This document shows, in pieces, positions 1 through 8,023 of a DNA stretch of 64,000 bases. Under the pieces are notes generated by a model. It had not been told where the DNA came from, did not search any database, and saw nothing but the letters and a program-made list of their open reading frames with translations. The DNA comes from SVMC01 sp045601345. Its GTDB lineage: Bacteria > Bacillota > Clostridia > Oscillospirales > Oscillospiraceae. Positions within the stretch are counted from its first letter, which is position 1, and every line of letters starts with the position of its first letter. The stretch covers positions 1 through 64,000 of the forward strand of contig JAZRZL010000038.1 of the NCBI GenBank assembly GCA_045601345.1, written 5' to 3'. Made by a program: the position numbers and the translations under genes.

Positions 1-1
1 G

Positions 2-82
2 CTCAACAAGGAACAAAAGAACTTGACCCTGCTGTCCTACAGCTATTGTATCACGGGTAACTCAAAACCTGCTGATATTTGA
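2..82 (+). CDS. possible C-terminal fragment of a gene cut by the left edge
   Basis: An open frame runs from the window edge to a TGA at 80-82 (26 codons). It shows no recognisable domain. A short hairpin (AGTGTA/TACACT, about 92-112) follows it. The frame is too short to tell a real gene end from chance, so this is only a candidate. Confidence 0.2.
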   Translation, partial: LNKEQKNLTLLSYSYCITGNSKPADI

Positions 83-146
83 TTCAGTGTACTATGCAGA
101 TACACTCAAATCTTTCTGCAAATCTTATTATACGAGGAACACTCAA

Positions 147-2381
147 ATGAAAAGAACACTTGCAGCCCTTTTGGTTTTTACGATGCTGTTCTCTGTGCTC
201 CCAGCTTCTCTCAGTGCAAGCGCTGCCGAGACTGCTATCACCAGAACTGTTGAGGTAAACAATGGCGGCTATGTGACTGCGGTTGTTTACACAGGCAGTG
301 CCATTGACAGTACCTCTGTCCATGATTTGCTTGAGCTTAATGTCACTGACTTTGAGATCCCTGGTCAGACTATCTACTCTGTATTTGCCGAAGAAGGCCG
401 GTTTCAGCTTAATGTAGTGCCCTTTAAGACTGAAAATGTTGTTGTAAATTACATCGGTGAATTGGATCTTGATCTGGCTGTGGACGGCAACTATGTGACC
501 ACCGATGCACAGGTTTTGAGACCTAAGGCCTCTTACACCGTTCAGACGCTGGATGATCCGCTCCATGCTGGCCCCAACATTTGCATTGACCCCAACTCTC
601 CCACCGGCTACACCGTAAAATTCCTCTTTAAGGCTCCAGAAAAAGCTGCCATTGCCATTATGGATGGCAGAACCATTGTTGGCTGGACCTATGAGGATGT
701 TACCTCTGTTCAGTTTAACGGTGATATTGCGCTGAGAAACGCCAAGGATTACACCGATACAGTATCTAAGCAGCCAGAAGAATACGAACCCGGTTATATG
801 CGCGCTGGTTCTATTCAAGGTGAAATGCTTCAGATTGAGGTGGGCGAATGGGCTGGCTATTGGTGCTATTCTGTACCTATGGCAGCCGGCGCAAACCAGT
901 ACTGGTTCTACTGTAATGGCAGTACAGCCAAGTGGTATCCCGACCCTGCCAACCCTGCGGTTTGGGGTCCGGGCTGCACCGAGACAGATGTTGACGGTGT
1001 CTATACCAGAAGAGCTTATAACTCTGTTTATATTCCCTATGACGAAGTTCAGGATTATGAACTGCTTGAACTCCGCGCTAAGTATGAAACACCCAGAACT
1101 GATGCTTATGCCGGTACGCTCACATGGGAAGTCATTGAACCAGACTTCGCAGAAGAGGGCAAGCGCGATGATCTTACTCGCCGCATCAGCGTTTACCTGC
1201 CCGCAGGTTATGATGCAAACCGCGCAGAACCCTATAAGACCATTTATATGACCCCTGCCTATGACCAGGACGAAGCAGACTGGTTCGGTATCGGCAGCTG
1301 CCAGAATGTCATGGATAATCTGATTGCCTATGGCGATGTAGATCCCAATGCCATCATCGTTTCCTGCATTGCAGCCCGCAATAACCAGTTCCTTGGCCTA
1401 CAGGATACCGATGACGATGGCCTGTGGAACTTTGAAGGCCTGTTTAACTATCTCATTCCCTATATTGAAGCCAACTACAACGTCTCTACGGAAGGTAAGG
1501 ATCGCGCCATTGGCGGCCACTACCAGACTGCCGGCAGCCTGATTAAGTTTCTTGGCAACACCGAAGGGCGCAGCGTTGATGAATTTGGCTACTACCTGAT
1601 GGTTTCTACCGGCAAGGGCGCAGATATTCAGGATGTTCCCGGTGTGGAAAATGCTCGCTACTTCTTCTCCAACGGTTCCACCGAGCGGTATCTCGATATG
1701 GGTACGCTGCCCGAAACCGGCGCACAGTATATCTATTATCAGCCCCCTGGCGGCCACGATTTCAACTGCTGGGATCAGGCTGTCCGCGAATATTTCAAGG
1801 TTCTGTGGAATGATGCACGGTTTATGCTGGAGACCTTTGACGATATTGATGCCCATGCTTTCTACTATGACGCTGTCAAGTGGGCTGTCGAAAACTCTAT
1901 CACCAACGGCTTTGCGTCCCACCAGTTTGCTCCCGAGCTTGCACTGACCCGCGCACAGATAGTGACCTTCCTTTGGAGAGCTGCCGGTTGCCCGGAACCT
2001 ACCGCACTTTCCAGCTTTAAGGATGTCAATGCGGATGCTTACTATGCCAAGGCCGTTGCTTGGGCTGCTGAAAACGCCATCACCAACGGTGTCGGCAAGA
2101 ATTTGTTTGCCCCCAACGACATCTGCACACGTGCGCAGACCGTGACCATCTTGTGGAGATACAACGGCAAACCCATTGTTTCCAACCCCGCTGTTTTTGC
2201 CGATGTCCCTGCCGACGAATACTACGCTGACGCTGTCGCATGGGCTGTACAAGCAGGTGTCGCCATCGGCATGGGCGAAGATCTTTTCAAGCCGGATAAT
2301 GACTGCACCCGTGGTCAGGCGATTACTTTCCTTCAGCGCACACTGGCAGAAGCATTTCTTGAAAAAAGCTCTGATTTCTAA
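147..2381 (+). CDS. secreted SLH-anchored esterase-fold protein, probable pseudo-esterase
   Basis: 744-residue exported protein. The ATG at 147 is chosen over the in-frame ATG at 87 because GAGGAAC lies just upstream and a signal peptide then begins at residue 1 (KR, hydrophobic core, cleavage near ASA-AE at about residue 27). An unrecognised N-domain and an E-set/CBM-like segment (about 150-270) precede an esterase-D/XynZ-like alpha/beta hydrolase domain (about 320-560). Three SLH domains (about 565-740) would anchor it to the cell-wall polymer. At the nucleophile elbow, where the family has G-x-S-x-G, this protein reads RAIGGHYQTAG, so Tyr459 replaces Ser; the GGHD histidine (His537) is kept. 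This suggests a binding protein rather than an active esterase. A terminator follows at 2388. Confidence 0.85.
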   Translation: MKRTLAALLVFTMLFSVLPASLSASAAETAITRTVEVNNGGYVTAVVYTGSAIDSTSVHDLLELNVTDFEIPGQTIYSVFAEEGRFQLNVVPFKTENVVVNYIGELDLDLAVDGNYVTTDAQVLRPKASYTVQTLDDPLHAGPNICIDPNSPTGYTVKFLFKAPEKAAIAIMDGRTIVGWTYEDVTSVQFNGDIALRNAKDYTDTVSKQPEEYEPGYMRAGSIQGEMLQIEVGEWAGYWCYSVPMAAGANQYWFYCNGSTAKWYPDPANPAVWGPGCTETDVDGVYTRRAYNSVYIPYDEVQDYELLELRAKYETPRTDAYAGTLTWEVIEPDFAEEGKRDDLTRRISVYLPAGYDANRAEPYKTIYMTPAYDQDEADWFGIGSCQNVMDNLIAYGDVDPNAIIVSCIAARNNQFLGLQDTDDDGLWNFEGLFNYLIPYIEANYNVSTEGKDRAIGGHYQTAGSLIKFLGNTEGRSVDEFGYYLMVSTGKGADIQDVPGVENARYFFSNGSTERYLDMGTLPETGAQYIYYQPPGGHDFNCWDQAVREYFKVLWNDARFMLETFDDIDAHAFYYDAVKWAVENSITNGFASHQFAPELALTRAQIVTFLWRAAGCPEPTALSSFKDVNADAYYAKAVAWAAENAITNGVGKNLFAPNDICTRAQTVTILWRYNGKPIVSNPAVFADVPADEYYADAVAWAVQAGVAIGMGEDLFKPDNDCTRGQAITFLQRTLAEAFLEKSSDF

Positions 2382-2387
2382 ATAAAA

Positions 2388-2437
2388 CGGCTGGGTATGT
2401 ATCGCTTACGCGGTGCATATCCAGCCGGAATTTTTTG
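2388..2437 (+). terminator. intrinsic terminator
   Basis: Inverted repeat with CGGCTGG on the left and CCAGCCG on the right, followed by a run of six T at about 2431-2436. It closes the SLH pseudo-esterase gene. Confidence 0.75.
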
Positions 2438-2500
2438 CGCTTTTTACCCTGTATAAAACAAAATTTTTATTAAAATAAGGGGTGAAACCATGAGTTTTTT

Positions 2501-2586
2501 ATGGTATAATCATTGCTGACGCAGTTATTATGTGCCATTTTCTCGCCCCTTACGGGGCAATCGGAAATGATGCACAATTATACCAT
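2501..2586 (+). repeat. Rep-B copy 1
   Basis: 86-bp element with perfect 10-bp inverted ends (ATGGTATAAT and ATTATACCAT) and an internal GCCCC-TTAC-GGGGC hairpin. Its reverse complement is nearly identical to 22371-22466; a diverged copy lies at 41907-41982. It ends 46 bp before the start of the SGNH-SLH gene. The terminal TATAAT (2505-2510) could serve as a -10 box. Confidence 0.8.
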
Positions 2587-2632
2587 GAAAATGTAGATGC
2601 GCTTGAAAAGAAAAATTTGGGAGGATCACAAA

Positions 2633-5491
2633 ATGAAACATCTGAAAAAATACCTTGCGCTATTGCTGGCATTTTCCGTTCTTTTGAGTTGCCCGGTCAT
2701 TGTCCATGCGGCAGACAGCAGCTATAACTGGGTATCTACCTGGGGCACAGCAGAAGAAAAATGTGACATTAATGCCGACCGTATGCCACAAATGGCACTC
2801 AATGGCTCCACCGTCCGCCAGATCATCCGCGTCACCACTACGGGTGACATAATGAAGCTGAAATTCTCCAACCAGTACGGAGGCAGTGATGTGGTCATTC
2901 GCTCCCTGCATATTGCAAAACAGGTTCAGGCCGACCGCTCCACCATTGATCTTTCTACGGATACCGTTGTTACCGTAGGCGGCAAGGAAGAATTTACCAT
3001 CAAGGCCGGTCAAACCGTTGAAACCGATCCCGTTGCATTCCATGTAAATGCACTGGAAAACATCGCTGTTTCCACCTACTTCGGCAGCGCACCCACCAGC
3101 AACATCACCGGCCACCGCGGTGCAAGAGCTACCACCTACCAGATTTCCGGCAACAATGTCTCCACAGAAACCTTTGCCGCTTCCCAAACAAAAACCACAA
3201 CCAGCTGGTTCTTCCTGTGCGATGTGGCACTGGATATGCCTGCTGGCAGCAAGGCCGTTGTCTGCTTTGGCGATTCCATCACCGATGGTTATGGCACCGA
3301 TGCCGACTATTTGGGCAAGAAGCCCGACTCCTATACCCGCTGGGGTGATTATTTTGCCAAGCGTCTACAGGCCAACGATACAACAAAAAACATTTCTGTC
3401 CTCAACGAGGGCATCGGCTCTAACTCCCTGCTCGGTTCCTATCCCACCGATGCCGGTAAGGATCGCTTTGCCCGCGACCTTCTGGAGCACGATGGTGTAG
3501 GCTATGTCATTATTCACTTCGGCGTCAACGACTTGCAAAAGCTCTCCAACACCAACAAATATAACCAGATGATTACTGAATTTAAGAAAATGGTTGATCT
3601 GGCACACGAAAATGGCATCGTGGTTTATGTAGCGCCCATTCTTCCCTTCCAGGGCAGCTCCGACTACTACAGCGCCGCGTCCGAGCAGCTCAGAGGTATG
3701 ATTAACGACTGGTTCCGCTCTCCCGAATCCGAAGTGGACGGTATTATTGATTTTGAGGGTGCTGTCGCAGACCCAAACAGACCCACCTACCTCCGCAGTG
3801 AATATACCCATTCCGATGGTCTGCATCCCTATGATGGCTATAGTGCCATGGCGGATGCCATTGACCTGTCTATGTTTACAGGTAGTGGACTGTGCGACCA
3901 CGAATATGTGCCCGAGGTCATTGCCCCCACCTGCTTGGAGAACGGCTATACGCAGTATGTATGCTCCAAATGCGGCAACGCCCGCAAGGGAGATGTCACC
4001 GCAGCGCTTGGTCATGACTGGGATGAAGGCACAGTTACCGTAGCGGCAACCGAGACCACACCCGGCGTTCTGACCATTGCTTGCCGCCGCTGTGATGCTA
4101 CCAAAACCAAGCGCATCCCGAGAGTCGGCGCAACCGTGCCCGATGATATCGACTTTACCGACCCTGCTTCTGCCGACCGCTTTGAGATCGTGAATCAGGC
4201 CGAGACCGCGATCCGCGAGGGTCAGGGTCTTTACCTGATTACTACCAAGGACGCTTTTGAGCCTGCTAACGATCAGCTCTCCGGCACTGCCGCCACCACC
4301 CCCAAAGATCTGGTGCTTGTCCCCGTAGAGGGTGACTGGGCTGCCACCATGGAATTTGCGTTCAATCAGGGCGGTGCCTCCAATGGCTACTATCAGTTCT
4401 TCGGCTTCTATGCCATGCAGGATTACCAGAATGCTGCCGGTATTCGCGGCGGCAACAATGATCTGCAAAACTTCCTGCGTGTTGGCGGTACAATTACCGC
4501 CGACTCCGATGGCGTGAAGTCCGCACCCGGTCTTGGCTCCAATGGCACCTACTGGTTCAAGCTGGTCAAGGAAGGCACTACCTACACCTGTCTGCGCTCT
4601 TCCGATGGCGAGGAATTCACCGAAATGTTCTCCTATGCCGACACCGGCATTGAGGCCGAACATATTGCCATTGATGCCTACACCGGCATGACCGCAGGAT
4701 ATCAATTCTATGTCAAATCCCTCAAGTTTGAGGATGTCGGTGGACATATTCATAATTATGAGGCTGTGGTTACTGCCCCCACCTGCACGGAAAAGGGCTA
4801 TACCACCTATACCTGTGTCTGTGGAGACAGCTACATTGCTGATGAAGTGGCCGCACTTGACCATGATTATGTCAACGGCAAATGCAGCCGCTGCGACACA
4901 AAGGATCCCGACTATGTGTGCAATGGCGGCGAAAACTGCCCTGCTAAAAACTACGCAGATAGCCCTAAGGCCGGAACCTGGGCACACGCAGGCATTGATT
5001 ACTGCGTTGAAAACAAATTGATGAATGGCATTTCTGATACGCTCTTTAAGCCGAACGGCACGGTCACCCGTGGCCAATTGGTCACCATTCTCTACCGCAT
5101 TGCCGGTAATAAGGCCGCAGCTACTACCGAGGTCACCTTCACGGATGTAGAAGATGGCAGATACTATACCGATGCAGTGAAATGGGCAGCCGCGAACGGC
5201 ATTGTCAATGGCTACAAGGACAACACCTTCAAGCCGGAAGCAAATATTTCCCGCGAACAGATTGCTACCATCCTCTACCGTTATGCCGGAAACCCCGATG
5301 TTAGCGGTACGCTGAATTTCCCGGATGCAAATCAGGTCGGCAATTATGCAAAGGTTGCGTTGCTTTGGGCAACACAGGAAGGCCTCATTACTGGGATTAA
5401 AACCACCGATAGTACCATCCTTGATCCCAAGGCCAATGCCACCCGCGCCCAGATTGCCACCATCATCATGCGTTATCTGGAAGCCAAATAA
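2633..5491 (+). CDS. SLH-anchored SGNH/GDSL hydrolase
   Basis: 952-residue exported protein. Start ATG 2633 follows GGGAGG at 2619-2624 and begins a signal peptide (MKHLKK, hydrophobic core, cleavage near VHA-A at about residue 26). A beta-rich N-domain precedes the SGNH hydrolase domain: FGDSITDGYG holds Ser215, FGVND is block III, and DGLH supplies Asp395 and His398. All catalytic residues are present, so it should be an active lipase/esterase or carbohydrate deacetylase; the substrate cannot be read. Two Cys-rich repeats (about 421-465 and 705-765, PTC..GYT.Y.C pattern) flank a jelly-roll-like segment. Three SLH domains (about 780-952) anchor it. It follows another SLH protein, separated by a terminator and Rep-B. 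Confidence 0.9.
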   Translation: MKHLKKYLALLLAFSVLLSCPVIVHAADSSYNWVSTWGTAEEKCDINADRMPQMALNGSTVRQIIRVTTTGDIMKLKFSNQYGGSDVVIRSLHIAKQVQADRSTIDLSTDTVVTVGGKEEFTIKAGQTVETDPVAFHVNALENIAVSTYFGSAPTSNITGHRGARATTYQISGNNVSTETFAASQTKTTTSWFFLCDVALDMPAGSKAVVCFGDSITDGYGTDADYLGKKPDSYTRWGDYFAKRLQANDTTKNISVLNEGIGSNSLLGSYPTDAGKDRFARDLLEHDGVGYVIIHFGVNDLQKLSNTNKYNQMITEFKKMVDLAHENGIVVYVAPILPFQGSSDYYSAASEQLRGMINDWFRSPESEVDGIIDFEGAVADPNRPTYLRSEYTHSDGLHPYDGYSAMADAIDLSMFTGSGLCDHEYVPEVIAPTCLENGYTQYVCSKCGNARKGDVTAALGHDWDEGTVTVAATETTPGVLTIACRRCDATKTKRIPRVGATVPDDIDFTDPASADRFEIVNQAETAIREGQGLYLITTKDAFEPANDQLSGTAATTPKDLVLVPVEGDWAATMEFAFNQGGASNGYYQFFGFYAMQDYQNAAGIRGGNNDLQNFLRVGGTITADSDGVKSAPGLGSNGTYWFKLVKEGTTYTCLRSSDGEEFTEMFSYADTGIEAEHIAIDAYTGMTAGYQFYVKSLKFEDVGGHIHNYEAVVTAPTCTEKGYTTYTCVCGDSYIADEVAALDHDYVNGKCSRCDTKDPDYVCNGGENCPAKNYADSPKAGTWAHAGIDYCVENKLMNGISDTLFKPNGTVTRGQLVTILYRIAGNKAAATTEVTFTDVEDGRYYTDAVKWAAANGIVNGYKDNTFKPEANISREQIATILYRYAGNPDVSGTLNFPDANQVGNYAKVALLWATQEGLITGIKTTDSTILDPKANATRAQIATIIMRYLEAK

Positions 5492-5504
5492 AATCTAAAA
5501 ATAT

Positions 5505-5544
5505 AAAAAATCGGCCACAGTCATCTGACTATGGCCGATTTTTT
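5505..5544 (+). terminator. strong bidirectional-looking terminator
   Basis: AAAAAATCGGCCACAGTCA paired with TGACTATGGCCGATTTTTT with a 2-nt loop. A-run on the left and T-run on the right, so it could work on both strands. It closes the SGNH-SLH gene. Confidence 0.85.
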
Positions 5545-5557
5545 GAGCAGCATTACT

Positions 5558-5674
5558 TTAGTTCCGTGGGCATTCGGAATAGATAAATTTGTCAACTGCG
5601 TCCTCAAGGCGAACACAGCTATGGCTGTTCTCGGCACGCAAGGCAGGATTCTCAAGTGGAAGGCCATACCGCCG
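5558..5674 (-). pseudogene. possible gene remnant, minus strand
   Basis: A 38-codon open stretch on the minus strand ends with TAA at 5558-5560, just before the bidirectional terminator, and is preceded by stops. The translation (contains LPLENPALRAENSHS) looks more protein-like than random but is not recognised. It may be the decayed end of a gene converging on the SGNH gene, or chance. Confidence 0.2.
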
Positions 5675-5764
5675 TCAAAATTACAGGCATACGCACCATT
5701 TTTTCATCTGCGCATAACATGGAATGAGCGGCAACGCTGATTTATTTTTGGGAGGTCAATCAAT

Positions 5765-5926
5765 ATGACTTGTAATTCCTGCAACAATGGCAGCGGTATT
5801 TTCGCATATGGCAGCAGCTGGTGGTGGATCATCATCCTGATCGTGGCTCTGGTGCTTCTGAGTGGCAACGGCAGCTGTGGCTGCGGCTGCAACAGTTGTG
5901 GCTGTGATAGCGGCTGCGGCTGCTAA
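5765..5926 (+). CDS. 53-residue Cys/Gly-rich single-pass membrane peptide
   Basis: A small gene with a clear ribosome site (GGGAGG at 5751-5756, 8 nt before ATG 5765) and a terminator hairpin behind it (5938-5961). The product has an N-terminal CNSCNNGSG stretch, a WWW-led hydrophobic segment of about 13 residues (20-32) and a tail of alternating Gly/Cys (GCGCNSCGCDSGCGC) ending at the stop, with 9 Cys in all. The architecture recalls the small Gly-rich hydrophobic peptides (YjcZ-like) of spore formers, but no homology can be claimed. The Cys tail could bind metal or cross-link. Function unknown. Confidence 0.7.
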   Translation: MTCNSCNNGSGIFAYGSSWWWIIILIVALVLLSGNGSCGCGCNSCGCDSGCGC

Positions 5927-5937
5927 TAGAATTCCTC

Positions 5938-5965
5938 GGGCGGCCAAATCCATGGCCGCCCTTAC
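5938..5965 (+). terminator. terminator-like hairpin after the 53-aa gene
   Basis: GGGCGGCC, 8-nt loop, GGCCGCCC, then CTTAC. Strong stem but poor T-tract. Confidence 0.5.
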
Positions 5966-5972
5966 ATATCCC

Positions 5973-6130
5973 CACGGTAATGGAACGAGTTAAGAAAATG
6001 CAAGACGGGATGGTTCTCAATGGCAGTAAATTAACAAGCCCTTGCCTTCCCCACTGGGGAAGCCTTGGCTTTTACTACCATTGGGGACGGCTTTTCTGTT
6101 CATAATTTGTTTACGCATTCAATTACCGTG
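5973..6130. repeat. Rep-C copy 1 (short form)
   Basis: Bounded by imperfect inverted ends (CACGGTAAT-GAA on the left, CAATTACCGTG on the right). Contains the family core: GGCAGTAAATTAACAAGCCC, CCTTCCCC-act-GGGGAAG, then ACCATTGGGGACGG. Lacks the central section seen at 13202-13545 and 39857-41632. It fills most of the gap between the 53-aa gene and the DUF3810 gene. Confidence 0.7.
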
Positions 6131-6149
6131 TATCTATTCCAAAAAAGAG

Positions 6150-6178
6150 AAGACATTTTTGAAAAATTGTGTTATAAT
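6150..6178 (+). promoter_or_regulatory. candidate sigma-A promoter for the DUF3810 gene
   Basis: AAGACA at 6150-6155, 17 nt, TATAAT at 6173-6178. The -10 is perfect and the -35 weak. Start codon is 43 nt downstream. Confidence 0.45.
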
Positions 6179-6220
6179 GTGATTGTATAAGTTTTTATTC
6201 TAAAGAAAGGGCGCTGAGCC

Positions 6221-7291
6221 ATGAGAATCATCCGCCGCTTTGTGTTTACTGTTGCCTTTCTTATTGCTGCCGTCCTGCTGATTCGTGCAGCGCGGCAGTA
6301 CGGTGATTTTTTGTTTATGTTCTATCCCGGCATTATGCGGGAAGTGCAGGTCATTTTGTCCGAAGTGACCATGAAGATGAATTATCTCCTCTGGGAGCGC
6401 ATCGCGCTGGTGCTGTTAATTTGGGCGGGTATCACCTTGCTTCTGGATATCATTCTACAGGAAAATCTCCTGCGCTGGATCTCCGGCATCACAGCCGTTT
6501 CCGCTTTTCTGGTGTGTGCATGGGTTGGTCTGTATGGGCTAAACTACTATGCGCCTTCTGTATCGGAGAGTATGCGGCTGGAGGTGAAAAGCTCCTACAG
6601 CTCCGATCAGCTTTATCAGGCCGCCACCTATTACCGCAATGCTGCCAATACAGCCGCTCTGGATGTCAGACGGGACGAAAAAGGTCTGTTTGATGCTGCC
6701 GACTTTGATACCCTTGCTGCACAGGTTGGCAGTGGTATGAAAAATATGGTTCGCACCAGCTATGTCTTTGGCGGCAGCTATTCCCCGGTGAAGGAGCTGG
6801 GCTACCTATCAAAATTTGGAACACCTAGTCTTTTTAGCTTTTTGACCGGCGAATGCTGCGTGAATCCAAATATGGAGGATATTGCCCTGCCCTACCTTAT
6901 GGCAACAGAAACTGCGCACCGTATGTCCATTGCGCGAGATTCCGATGCGGCGTTTATCTCCGTTCTCTCCTGTATTGCCTCTGACAGCACAGATTTCCGC
7001 TATTCTGGAAGCTTTATGGCTTATCGCTTTTGCTTGGAGGCCTTGCGCAAGGTAGATGAAGATGCTGCACAGGCAGTAGAAAAGGGCGAAAATGACAGCC
7101 TCCGTACTGACATGGAGGCGTGTACCTATCGCGCCGAGCCGTCCGCAGGGGCAAAATGGCTTCCCAAGATGGAAAAGCTCGATAAAAAAGAGCTGGAAAC
7201 GGACGAAAATGCAAAGGAGCTGCCGGATATTGGAGCGCTTTTGGTAGCATGGCACCTCTATTTGACCACGCCCACGCAGGCAGACCTTTAA
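6221..7291 (+). CDS. DUF3810-like membrane protein with degenerate zincin motif
   Basis: 356 residues. ATG 6221 follows GAAAGGGCG. There are hydrophobic segments near residues 6-24, 60-80 and 86-106, then a large soluble domain. The layout matches DUF3810 family membrane proteins, which carry a gluzincin-like HExxH. Here the equivalent site reads TETAH (Thr229, Glu230, His233), so the first zinc-binding His is lost, and the following RDSDAAF resembles the family's third-ligand region. If homologous, the enzyme is probably inactive. It stands alone, with its own promoter and terminator. Family assignment rests on pattern recall. Confidence 0.65.
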   Translation: MRIIRRFVFTVAFLIAAVLLIRAARQYGDFLFMFYPGIMREVQVILSEVTMKMNYLLWERIALVLLIWAGITLLLDIILQENLLRWISGITAVSAFLVCAWVGLYGLNYYAPSVSESMRLEVKSSYSSDQLYQAATYYRNAANTAALDVRRDEKGLFDAADFDTLAAQVGSGMKNMVRTSYVFGGSYSPVKELGYLSKFGTPSLFSFLTGECCVNPNMEDIALPYLMATETAHRMSIARDSDAAFISVLSCIASDSTDFRYSGSFMAYRFCLEALRKVDEDAAQAVEKGENDSLRTDMEACTYRAEPSAGAKWLPKMEKLDKKELETDENAKELPDIGALLVAWHLYLTTPTQADL

Positions 7292-7297
7292 ATAGCT

Positions 7298-7329
7298 GCG
7301 GTGTGCCGTTTGGCGGCACACCGCTTTTT
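7298..7329 (+). terminator. intrinsic terminator
   Basis: GCGGTGTGCCG, TTTGG loop, CGGCACACCGC, then five T. Closes the DUF3810 gene, although the next gene starts only 17 nt later. Confidence 0.8.
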
Positions 7330-7345
7330 ACAAGGAGCATATCGC

Positions 7346-8023
7346 ATGGAGCTTACAATATTATATGAAGACCCTGCCCTTGCAGTTTGCCTGAAGCCTG
7401 TGGGTGTTGTGTCCGAAGCTGCGGGCGGCAAGGGAATGCCGGAGCTGCTCAGTGAAACCTTCCGTGGGCAGGGAAAGCCAGATTTTATCTCCGGGGTGCA
7501 TCGGCTGGATAAAAATGTCGGCGGCCTTATGCTGTTTTCCCGGCGAAAGGATGTGACCGGCAAGCTCATCGGCCTGATTTCCAACCGAAAGCTGGAAAAA
7601 GAATATCTTGCCATTCTGCGCGGCTCTCCGGCAGAGCCTGAGGGCACACTCAACGACCTCCTGTTCCATGATTCGCACTGTAATAAGACCTTTGTTGTGG
7701 ACAGGCAGCGCAAGGGGGTGCGGGATGCCAGCCTGAGCTACCGGGTTTTGGCGCAGACGAAAAAGTTTGGACAGGTGCTGACCTTAGTGCGTGTTTGCCT
7801 GCATACCGGCAGAACCCACCAGATTCGTGTCCAATTTTCTTCCCGTGGACTTCCTCTGCTGGGGGATATCCGCTATGGTAGCAAGGATAAAAATTGTGAT
7901 GTTTCCCTCTGGTCATACCGCCTGTGTTTCCCACACCCTGATACCGGGAAAATGGTTGACATAACCTACCCACCCCCCCTAAGCTATCCATGGAATTTGT
8001 TCGAGGAGGTAAATGCGCCGTGA
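7346..8023 (+). CDS. RluA-family RNA pseudouridine synthase
   Basis: 225 residues from ATG 7346, preceded by AAGGAG at 7332-7337. It converts uridine to pseudouridine in rRNA or tRNA. The catalytic signature is HRLDKNVGG, with the Asp nucleophile at about residue 55; the usual HRLD-x-x-T/S-G-G is varied to NVGG. RTHQIRVQ, the second conserved block, is present near residue 156. There is no S4 domain. The stop overlaps the start of the next gene by 4 nt. The exact target base cannot be inferred. Confidence 0.9.
   Translation: MELTILYEDPALAVCLKPVGVVSEAAGGKGMPELLSETFRGQGKPDFISGVHRLDKNVGGLMLFSRRKDVTGKLIGLISNRKLEKEYLAILRGSPAEPEGTLNDLLFHDSHCNKTFVVDRQRKGVRDASLSYRVLAQTKKFGQVLTLVRVCLHTGRTHQIRVQFSSRGLPLLGDIRYGSKDKNCDVSLWSYRLCFPHPDTGKMVDITYPPPLSYPWNLFEEVNAP

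Noticed and set aside
2530..2727. 65-codon frame beginning in Rep-B, and the similar upstream extension of gdpP from 41917
   Set aside because: Both arise from the repeat sequence; the genes' own starts have better ribosome sites.
3365..5077. 570-codon minus-strand frame opposite the SGNH-SLH gene
   Set aside because: Antisense shadow of a clear secreted enzyme; composition (Gly/Ile/Ala-rich) is typical of reverse-frame artefacts.
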